Shown in pieces: positions 1 to 5,549 of a stretch of DNA of 8,192 bases; the first letter of the stretch is position 1; every line of letters starts with the position of its first letter. The translations under genes were made by a program, and so were the position numbers. The notes below the pieces were generated by a model. It was not told the DNA's origin and searched no databases. It saw nothing but the letters and a program-made list of their open reading frames with translations. The stretch is from JBDTMT01 sp033764095 (GTDB lineage: Bacteria > Desulfobacterota > Binatia > HRBIN30 > CADEER01), in contig JANRJF010000211.1 of assembly GCA_033764095.1 (NCBI GenBank), positions 1 to 8,192 of the forward strand, written 5' to 3'.

Positions 1-144
1 GATGCGCGATGAGCGATGAGCGACAAGTGATGACGGATGAGGAGGGCGGTTGCCCCAGCCCCTCATCGCTCATCGCTCATCGCTCGTCGCTCGTCGCTCA
101 TCGCTCATCGCTCATCGCTCGTCGCGCATCGCTTATCACTCGTC
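1..144. repeat. Inverted array of degenerate 7-bp repeats (GATGAGC / GCTCATC), copy 1
   Basis: Bases 1-42 are six tandem heptamers close to GATGAGC. Bases 43-60 are an 18-bp spacer. Bases 61-144 are twelve tandem heptamers close to the reverse complement GCTCATC, with variants GCTCGTC, GCGCATC, GCTTATC and ACTCGTC. The innermost units pair exactly (36-42 with 61-67). The outer units 1-21 pair with 110-130 with a single T:G difference, including the rare variant GATGCGC (1-7) matched by GCGCATC (124-130). The middle of the right arm has extra units, so the structure is an imperfect cruciform or hairpin. The left arm is probably cut by the window edge. The same design recurs at 5459-5548. It lies before the small plus-strand ORF and about 390 bp beyond the end of the DUF1501 gene. 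Function unknown. Confidence 0.93.
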
Positions 145-198
145 CCTGGCCGGGTTTATTCGCTTGAGAAACCAGCGCGCCGTTCCTATCGCTCGGGA

Positions 199-402
199 AT
201 GGACGCAACGACTCTGGCGCCCGAGAACGAGCGCTACCTGCGCGGCTGGGGCTGCCATCGGCGCGCTGAGGACGAGGGCTGGGTGCGGCCGCGCGGACGC
301 TGCCAGCGGGCGCTGCACATCCCCGCCGAGGTGGCGCGCGGCCCGCTCGAGACGCTGAAGCGCTACGTCGCGGCGCAGTTCGCGATGCCGCCGCGCCGCT
401 GA
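199..402 (+). CDS. Possible small hypothetical protein (67 aa)
   Basis: I do not recognise this protein. It would be 67 residues, basic, with two Cys (19, 35), Trp at 17 and 28, and a helical-looking C-terminal half (residues about 43-61, ending near RYVAAQFAMPPRR). In its favour, nearly every codon from the ATG at 199 ends in G or C, as in the confident genes here, and the amino-acid mix is not the Arg/Ala-only pattern of the shadow frames. Against it, there is no good Shine-Dalgarno sequence, only a weak TCGGGA next to the start, and no neighbour on the same strand. Upstream in the same frame the reading is just translated heptamer repeat, so the ATG at 199 is the first sensible start. A competing 60-codon minus-strand frame (318-136) looks less gene-like. 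It may be a small real gene or a remnant. Confidence 0.42.
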   Translation: MDATTLAPENERYLRGWGCHRRAEDEGWVRPRGRCQRALHIPAEVARGPLETLKRYVAAQFAMPPRR

Positions 403-448
403 TCCCGCTCGCCCCGCTTACGCGTCGTCGGCAATCGCGACCCAAGCG

Positions 449-502
449 GCGCCCCGACGCGCGGCTGGCAACACGGCTACTCGCACACGGCGGTCGGGGC
501 GC
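449..502 (-). terminator. GC-rich inverted repeat downstream of the DUF1501 gene
   Basis: GCGCCCCGAC at 449-458 and GTCGGGGCGC at 493-502 are perfect 10-bp complements separated by 34 bp. They begin about 35 bp past the TAG of the minus-strand DUF1501 gene. An RNA stem here could end or protect the transcript of the secreted-protein block. There is no T-run after it on either strand, so it is not a textbook intrinsic terminator, and in DNA this GC-rich a chance 10-bp match is not excluded. Confidence 0.28.
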
Positions 503-537
503 GGCTTGGCGCGCTCGTGCTCGCGACCAACCGAGGT

Positions 538-1794
538 CTACGCGTACAACCCGGGGAAGTTCGACGTCTTCGGCGTGAAGCCGGGAAACACCGGCGCGAG
601 CGCGCCGAGACTGGTGCCCATGTGGCTCGACAGCGCTTCCGCGAACACGTCGCGGAAGTCGGTGGTCACCTGCAGGTCCTCGCCGATGTAGAGATCGGCG
701 GGCGTCAGGCCCGGCCAGTTGTCGTTCTTGAGGATCAGGCGGCCGCCCGCGATGCCGCCGCCGAGCGCGAACATGACGCCGCCGTGACCATGGTCGCAGC
801 CGGCGCCGCCGTTCTGCTTCACGCGACGGCCGAACTCGGTCATGCACAGCGTCAGCGTGCGGCTCAGATGGTTGGTGCCGCCGCTGTTGAAGAGATCGTC
901 GCGGAACGCCTTCAGCGCCCCGTTCAGCTCCACCGCCTTGCCGTCGCCGTCCTCGCCGCCGACCGTACCGAGCTGGGTATTGAGATTGGAATGGTGATCC
1001 CAGCCGTCGAGATCGACCGCCACCACCTTGACGCCGATCTCCGCCTTGATGATCGCCGCGACGTCCTTGAGCGCCCGGGCCAGCGGATTGTTCGGGTAGC
1101 TGACCGGCGTCGCGGTGCTGACCGACTGGATGACGTCGACCGCCTGCAGCGCGTCGTTGATGCTGGTGCCGAGCGTGTCGGCGGCGCCGGCCGAGTAGTA
1201 GCTCTGCAGCGCGGCGCGCCGCGCGGCGGCGAAGTCGCCCTGCACGAGAAACTCGTTGATCGCCGAGAAGGCGACGTTCGGCGCGCTGCCGCGCATGGCG
1301 AGCTGCGAGTTGGCGGAAATCGACAGGCCGGCGACCGGGTCGGCGTTGTTGATCACGCTCAGATAGCGGTTGAGCCAGCCGGTGGTGATCGACTTGTTCC
1401 CCGGCGCGGCGCGCTCCATGAAGTCCTGCGCGTCGAAGTGCGAGCGGCTCGGATCGGTGCTGCCGGCGAGATGGATGGCGAGCAACTCGCCGCCGTCGTA
1501 CATCGCCTTCAGGTCGGTGCACAGCGGAAAGAAGCCGAAGCCGTGCGAGTCGCCGCCGTTGAGCTGCAGCTCGCTGCCGGCGGCGACGGCGATGCTCGGC
1601 CGCACCGCGTAGTAGTCGGCGTCGAAGGCCGGCACCACCAGGTTCAACGCGTCGGCGCCGCCGCGCAGGAAAATGGCGACCAGCACCTTGTCCGGCCCTG
1701 GCGCGGCGAGCGCGCGGCGGGCCGAGGCGGGGAGGAAGTAGGCGGTGGCGAGCGCGGCGCCGCCGGCGAGCAGTTCACGTCTGGAGAGTCGCAT
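538..1794 (-). CDS. DUF1501 domain-containing protein, Tat-exported (418 aa)
   Basis: This is a secreted protein of the DUF1501 family, generally placed near the alkaline phosphatase/sulfatase superfamily; its biochemical role is not established. Residues 1-30 are a twin-arginine signal (SRRELL at 4-9, hydrophobic stretch to about 22, likely cleavage after ALA at 28-30). Family motifs follow in order: RGGADALNLVVP (44-55), RSHFDAQDFME (117-127), DLDGWDHHSN (261-270), TEFGRR (319-324), DHGHGG (334-339) and TTDFRDVFAE (377-386). The conserved Asp/His positions look intact and the length is normal for the family. Start choice: codons at 1803 (GTG), 1800 (ATG) and 1794 (ATG) are all possible. GAGGAG at 1808-1803 lies 8 bases before the ATG at 1794 but only 2 before the one at 1800, and 1794 puts the Arg pair where a Tat signal wants it. 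It follows the DUF1800 gene with a 12-bp gap, the usual partner arrangement. Confidence 0.95.
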   Translation of the reverse strand: MRLSRRELLAGGAALATAYFLPASARRALAAPGPDKVLVAIFLRGGADALNLVVPAFDADYYAVRPSIAVAAGSELQLNGGDSHGFGFFPLCTDLKAMYDGGELLAIHLAGSTDPSRSHFDAQDFMERAAPGNKSITTGWLNRYLSVINNADPVAGLSISANSQLAMRGSAPNVAFSAINEFLVQGDFAAARRAALQSYYSAGAADTLGTSINDALQAVDVIQSVSTATPVSYPNNPLARALKDVAAIIKAEIGVKVVAVDLDGWDHHSNLNTQLGTVGGEDGDGKAVELNGALKAFRDDLFNSGGTNHLSRTLTLCMTEFGRRVKQNGGAGCDHGHGGVMFALGGGIAGGRLILKNDNWPGLTPADLYIGEDLQVTTDFRDVFAEALSSHMGTSLGALAPVFPGFTPKTSNFPGLYA

Positions 1795-1802
1795 CGGCAT
1801 CA

Positions 1803-1808
1803 CTCCTC
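1803..1808 (-). promoter_or_regulatory. Ribosome-binding site of the DUF1501 gene overlapping the DUF1800 stop codon
   Basis: GAGGAG (minus strand, 1808-1803) shares bases 1807-1808 with the TGA stop of the upstream DUF1800 gene (1809-1807). It sits 8 bases from the chosen ATG at 1794. Ribosomes finishing DUF1800 would be placed directly on this site, so the two secreted proteins are probably translated together in a fixed ratio. Confidence 0.75.
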
Positions 1809-4149
1809 AGTGGGTGAGGAATTCGCGGCTGGAGAGCAGGAAGGCGCCCGCCTGCTCGACGCGCTGCGCCGGCGTGGCGCTGATCGCGGCGAGATAGGCG
1901 ATCGCCGCGTTGCGGGTCGCGGTGGAGATCGGCTCGACCGGGAACAGCACCGCCGCGACCCCGTCGACCACCTGCGCGTCGGTGCCGGCGCCGTTGACGC
2001 CCCAGCTCGCCGCGTAGGTGGCGGCGGTGGCGTCGGCGAGGTTGAAGCGCTGCACCATGCCGCCGGGGCTCGCCCACACCACCGAGATATCGGCGTAGCC
2101 GGTCGGTGGCTGCGCGTTGCGGATGCGCTCGCCGAGGTCGGCGAGCGTGTTGCGCAGGCTCTGGTACGAGGTGACCGCCGGGTCGGGGTTGGCGTGCACG
2201 GCGCGCAGCATGCTCGGCATCAGCACCACCGGGCGCTTCACCTTGCTGCGCCGGTACTCGGGATAGAGCTGGAACTCGGCTGATTTGAGAATCAGCGCCG
2301 TCACCTGGCGCAGCTGGTCGGGCGCGTCGTGCGTTGCGGCGAACAGGGTGGCGCAGCGGTCGATCAGCGCGAACGGCGGCTCGTCGCCGACGAAGCGCCG
2401 CACCAGCTTGGTGCAGACGAAGTGCGCCGTGCTCGCATGGCGCACCGCCAGCCGGATGGCGTCGAAGCCCTCCTGCTCGAGGCCGGAGTTGACCACCTGG
2501 CCGAGGATGGTCTTCGGCCCGAGGCTGTCGTGGCGCAACGCCTGGAAGCGGAAGCCCGGATAGTCCGGATCGAAGTTGGCGGCGTTGTTCCACTCCTCGC
2601 GCCAGCCGGTCAGCGCGCGCGCCATCTCCTTCACGTCGGCCTCGGTGTAGGGGCCGGTGACGCCCATGGTGTGCAGCTCGAGCAGCTCGCGCGGGAAGTT
2701 CTCGTTGTAGCCGGTGCCGGGCGGCACGCCGACCTGGTTGAGGCGCTGGTCGAGGTAGTCGAGCATCGCCGGACCGCGCGCCATGCGCAGCACGCTGTCC
2801 TCGAAGTTGCCCAGGATCCACGGCCGGATCGAGTCGCGCAGGTAGGACGGCGTGTTCCACTTCTGTTGCCCGGCGCTGCCGGTGACGCTGAAGTGGTTGA
2901 ACCAGAAGTCGACCAGCACCGCCTCGAGCTGCCGCCGGCTGGCGACGGCGCGGTAGATCTCCGACTCCTCCATGTCCTTCCAGACGTCACCCTTGGCGCC
3001 GCCGAGGTGTCCGGGACACGTCCCGCCGCCGCCCTGCGGGTAGCAGTCGCGCACCTCGACGACGTTCAACGCCAGGCTCGGATAGCGGCTGGCGATCACC
3101 GCCTCGACGGCGCTGTCGTCGATCGCCGCCGGGGCGAGCTGTTCGTCGATGTAGCCGTTCAGCCCCAACGCCTGCAGGCGGGCGATCGTGTAGGCATCGG
3201 GACCGTAGGCGAGGCGGTCGAGCAGATGCCGGCGCTGACCGGCCGAGATGCAGCTCTCGTCATGGCGGCCGTCGTCGGTGAGGTCGCACTCGATCGCCAG
3301 CCCGTGCGTCGACGCCAGCGCCTGGTAGAAGTGGGCGCGCGCCACGTCGGCGGCGCAGTCGGCCAGCGCGCCGATGGTCGCGGCGCCGCCGCAGCTGCCG
3401 GGAAACATCTGCGCCAGCGGCGTCGTCGCGGTGCCGCAGCGCGACGCGGCGCGCTCGGCGAGGCGGTCGACCTCGCCCTGGATCTTTCCCTGCGCGTCCT
3501 CGAAGGCGCGCGCCAGCACCTCGCCGGCGAGGTTGTCGCCCGAATGCGCCGCCAGATCGGGACTCGCGCCGGCGCGCCGATCGCGCCCCTTGAGGCCGTC
3601 CTGCACCGCCGCGCGCGCCACCCGCCACATGTCGTCGACGATGCGGTTGGCGTCCTTCAGCACCTCCTCCTGGCACCGCGCGCCGTCGCCGTCGACGTCG
3701 TCGCTCACTGTCGCGGCGTCGAGGTTGGCGCCGAACAGCGCGCTGACGATGTCGCGCGCCGCCAGGCTGGCAGCGGCGTTGATCGCCGCCGCGCCGGCAT
3801 AGGCGAAGCCGGGCGCACCGAGGCCCTGACAGTACTGCGCGTCGCGATCGCTGGTGCGCTGCTGCTTCTGCGCCACCTTGCCGCCGACGTCGTTGGTCAG
3901 GCAGGCCTGCGCGGTCAGCGTGTCGCCGGCCTCGCCGAGCTGGGTGAGCTTGCCGCGCGCCGCGTTGTGCAGGCACTTCCAGTTCGACTTGCCCTGCTGG
4001 CGCACCACGTCGGCGCCCGCCTTGGTGAGATAGTTGAGACAGCGCTGCTGCTCGGTGCTCTGCACCGCGGCCTGCGCCGTGGAGACGACGAGCGACGCAC
4101 CCAGCACCGCCAGCCGTCCGATCCTCGCCGATGTCGCGCGCCGTGTCAT
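1807..4149 (-). CDS. DUF1800 domain-containing protein with Cys-rich N-terminal extension (780 aa)
   Basis: A secreted protein: Sec-type signal at residues 1-27 (basic start, hydrophobic 11-24, cleavage after AQA). Residues about 33-300 are a domain not typical of DUF1800 proteins, with Cys at 37, 59, 83, 107, 159, 238, 253, 265, 288 and 300, many Ala/Lys/Asp/Gly, and Asp-rich turns (DDVDGDGARC, ECDLTDDGRHDESC). It probably folds with disulfides. DUF1800 begins near 304 with RRHLLDRLAYGP and shows VLVDFWFNHFSV (411-422), NENFPRELLELHTMGV (482-497), YTEADVKEMARALTGW (501-516), KLVRRFVGDEPP (581-592), LILKSAEFQ (619-627) and KRPVVLMPSMLRAV (638-651). A Cys-bearing insert (369-378) lies before the DFWFNHF motif. 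The start at 4149 was chosen because AGGGGGAGG ends close before it and the signal peptide begins there; an upstream start at 4197 would bury the signal. The function of DUF1800 is unknown; the family is commonly encoded beside DUF1501. Confidence 0.95.
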   Translation of the reverse strand: MTRRATSARIGRLAVLGASLVVSTAQAAVQSTEQQRCLNYLTKAGADVVRQQGKSNWKCLHNAARGKLTQLGEAGDTLTAQACLTNDVGGKVAQKQQRTSDRDAQYCQGLGAPGFAYAGAAAINAAASLAARDIVSALFGANLDAATVSDDVDGDGARCQEEVLKDANRIVDDMWRVARAAVQDGLKGRDRRAGASPDLAAHSGDNLAGEVLARAFEDAQGKIQGEVDRLAERAASRCGTATTPLAQMFPGSCGGAATIGALADCAADVARAHFYQALASTHGLAIECDLTDDGRHDESCISAGQRRHLLDRLAYGPDAYTIARLQALGLNGYIDEQLAPAAIDDSAVEAVIASRYPSLALNVVEVRDCYPQGGGGTCPGHLGGAKGDVWKDMEESEIYRAVASRRQLEAVLVDFWFNHFSVTGSAGQQKWNTPSYLRDSIRPWILGNFEDSVLRMARGPAMLDYLDQRLNQVGVPPGTGYNENFPRELLELHTMGVTGPYTEADVKEMARALTGWREEWNNAANFDPDYPGFRFQALRHDSLGPKTILGQVVNSGLEQEGFDAIRLAVRHASTAHFVCTKLVRRFVGDEPPFALIDRCATLFAATHDAPDQLRQVTALILKSAEFQLYPEYRRSKVKRPVVLMPSMLRAVHANPDPAVTSYQSLRNTLADLGERIRNAQPPTGYADISVVWASPGGMVQRFNLADATAATYAASWGVNGAGTDAQVVDGVAAVLFPVEPISTATRNAAIAYLAAISATPAQRVEQAGAFLLSSREFLTH

Positions 4150-4218
4150 CGCGCCCTCCCCCTGCATCAATGCTGCCGTACCACGTGCGATGCGCAAGCC
4201 GGGGGCGCCATCGCGGCC

Positions 4219-5379
4219 CTACTTCGCCTTGAAGAACGACGCATCCTGGTTGCGGATGTCGAGCAGATCGACCGACAGGCAGGCGGCGTCGCTGCTGCGC
4301 AGCTGCACGGTGACCGACGCGGTCGACTGCAGCGCGGCGGGAATCCCGCCCGGCAGACTCGCCCCGCGACCGACCAGGATCAGCTTGGCGCTGTCGCCGC
4401 CCTTGTAGAGCAGCTTGCGCACGCCATCGGCTCCCAGGCCGCTGTCCTTGTACTTGTAGCCGCTGCCCGGCCCCTGCGGATCGTCCGGTGCGCGGCCGAT
4501 CGGCTTCCAGCAATCGGCCGTGCCGCAGCTCGCCGCGGCGCGGTCGACGATGACGCTGCCGGCCAGGGTGCCGGCGCCGCTGTAGAGGCACAGCGCGTAG
4601 GCCGTGCCGCCGAAGACGAGCGGATTGCCGAGGTCGGTCTGCGCCAGCCCCGGCCCCTTCAGCAGCTTGGCGATCAGCTTCTCCTTGCCCGCCGCGCTCT
4701 GCACGCTGAGCATGCCCTTGGCGAAGCCGCCGATGCAGGCGGCGTCCACCGACGCCGGGCAGCCGACCTCCGGCGTCGGCGTCGGCGTCGGCGTGTTGGT
4801 CGGCGTCGGCACGTCGCCGACCTGGACGTCGAGCGTCACGTTCGCCGCCGCGTCGCCGGCACTGCTGCTGTTGTCGTTCACCGCGTTGCCCCAGACGACC
4901 AGGGTCGCGGTGGTGTTGGTGTTGGGCGCCGTCCACAGGAAGCTGAACTCGGTGATGCCGCCGCTCGACGGCTTGGGAGCCGCGTGCGTGATCTCGGTGC
5001 GGCCGCCGGTACCGGTGACGGTGTGCGTCACCGATGAGAAGCCGCCGCCGGTGGCGAGCGTGCCGAGCACCGACGAGGCGTTGAAGCCGGCGTGGTCCTG
5101 CAGGCCGATCTCGAACACCGTCACCTTGAACTCGTGCGTCGAGAGCGGATCGACCGCCGGCGGCGCGCCGCCGCAGTCGGTGCATTCGAGCGTGACCGTC
5201 GGCGTCAGGCCGCCGCCGTGGCAGAAGTTGCAGCCCGACGCCGGCACCGGGAAGCTGGTGGTCGCGATCCCGGCGGGAAACGCGAACGCACCGGTGGCGC
5301 CCAGCAACGCCGCGACGATCGCGGCCGTGACACTCCCCGCCAACCTGTGAATCACCGAGCGTTCCCCCACCGCGGTCAT
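4219..5379 (-). CDS. Choice-of-anchor V (reelin-like) secreted protein with CxxCH, Thr-Pro linker and C-terminal Cys domain (386 aa)
   Basis: Three parts follow a signal peptide (hydrophobic 14-32, cleavage after AFA at 31-33). Residues 34-188 resemble the choice-of-anchor V/reelin-like domain: FPAG at the mature start, CNFCHGGGLTPTVTL (50-64), and VVWGNAVNDNSSSAGDAA (161-178) near its end. CNFCH (50-54) could bind heme c or serve structurally; CTDC (66-69) follows. Residues 190-203 are a Thr-Pro linker. Residues 207-386 are a second domain with Cys at 207, 215, 264, 285, 290 and 367, segments CLYSGAGTLAG, DCWKPIG, GYKYKD and KLLYKGGDSAKLILVGRG, and the end FFKAK. I remember that last domain as a recurrent unnamed secreted module in Binatota-like genomes, from memory only. 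The ATG at 5379 lacks a good ribosome-binding site; a GTG at 5355 after GGGGGA (7-base spacing) is a serious alternative. It lies 69 bp before the DUF1800 gene, probably in the same operon. Confidence 0.88.
   Translation of the reverse strand: MTAVGERSVIHRLAGSVTAAIVAALLGATGAFAFPAGIATTSFPVPASGCNFCHGGGLTPTVTLECTDCGGAPPAVDPLSTHEFKVTVFEIGLQDHAGFNASSVLGTLATGGGFSSVTHTVTGTGGRTEITHAAPKPSSGGITEFSFLWTAPNTNTTATLVVWGNAVNDNSSSAGDAAANVTLDVQVGDVPTPTNTPTPTPTPEVGCPASVDAACIGGFAKGMLSVQSAAGKEKLIAKLLKGPGLAQTDLGNPLVFGGTAYALCLYSGAGTLAGSVIVDRAAASCGTADCWKPIGRAPDDPQGPGSGYKYKDSGLGADGVRKLLYKGGDSAKLILVGRGASLPGGIPAALQSTASVTVQLRSSDAACLSVDLLDIRNQDASFFKAK
4771..4812. repeat. Hexamer repeat (CGGCGT) encoding the Thr-Pro linker
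   Basis: Seven hexamers, four of them consecutive CGGCGT (4771-4794), then GTTGGT, CGGCGT and CGGCAC. On the coding (minus) strand they give alternating Thr-Pro with one Asn-Thr, between the two folded domains of the secreted protein. Linker length may vary between strains by slippage. Confidence 0.85.
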
Positions 5380-5441
5380 TTCACGGCGGCGCGCGCCCGG
5401 GCAAGACAATTCCACCGCCGCGTCGGAAGGGGCGCTGAAGA

Positions 5442-5455
5442 CCCCCATTTGGGGG
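5442..5455 (-). terminator. Small G/C palindrome between the peroxidase and choice-of-anchor V genes
   Basis: CCCCC-ATTT-GGGGG is a perfect stem of five G:C pairs with a 4-base loop. On the minus strand it comes just after the large heptamer inverted repeat and is followed by TCTTC, a poor T-tract. Together with that repeat it could form the 3' end of the peroxidase transcript. It is a weak terminator candidate taken alone. Confidence 0.35.
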
Positions 5456-5458
5456 AGA

Positions 5459-5548
5459 AAGCGATGAGCGACGAGCGATGAGCGATGAGAAGGGGGAGAT
5501 GCCGCCTCGGGCATTCACTCATCGCTCATCGCTCGTCGCTCATCGCTT
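5459..5548. repeat. Perfect 31-bp inverted repeat built of heptamers (GATGAGC / GCTCATC), copy 2
   Basis: The left arm 5459-5489 and the right arm 5518-5548 are exact reverse complements over 31 bp, around a 28-bp centre. Each arm is AAGC/GCTT plus about four heptamers. The variant unit GACGAGC (5470-5476) is matched by GCTCGTC (5531-5537) at the mirrored position, so the arms share their variation. The right arm ends 1 bp from the TAG of the peroxidase gene (5552-5550). The centre starts like that of copy 1 (AGGGnGG with TGCC further in), suggesting that both copies belong to one dispersed family. RNA from either strand would form a very stable hairpin. It may terminate or stabilise the peroxidase mRNA, or be a non-autonomous mobile or palindromic element. 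Confidence 0.95.
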
Positions 5549-5549
5549 C

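Noticed and set aside
1..144. CRISPR array
   Set aside because: Units are 7 bp with no unique spacers, and the two arms are in opposite orientation.
517..2283. A 588-codon plus-strand open frame opposite the DUF1501 gene
   Set aside because: Same antisense shadow: low-complexity composition, no recognisable domain, and it covers a confident DUF1501 gene.
4150..4197. Upstream start of the DUF1800 protein at 4197
   Set aside because: The strong AGGGGGAGG site and the signal peptide both point to the ATG at 4149.
2329..5037. A 902-codon plus-strand open frame antisense to the DUF1800 and choice-of-anchor V genes
   Set aside because: Its product is an Arg/Ala/Val/Gly-rich string without motifs, as expected for the antisense of GC-rich genes, while the minus-strand products have clear family motifs and signal peptides.
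5401..5417. Sigma-54-like promoter (TGGAATTGTCTTGC on the minus strand) before the choice-of-anchor V gene
   Set aside because: Only 9 bases separate the GG and GC elements instead of the required 10, and the TGGCAC box is poorly matched.
5380..5514. N-terminal extension of the choice-of-anchor V protein starting at 5514
   Set aside because: It is translated heptamer repeat and intergenic hairpin, and it would bury the signal peptide.
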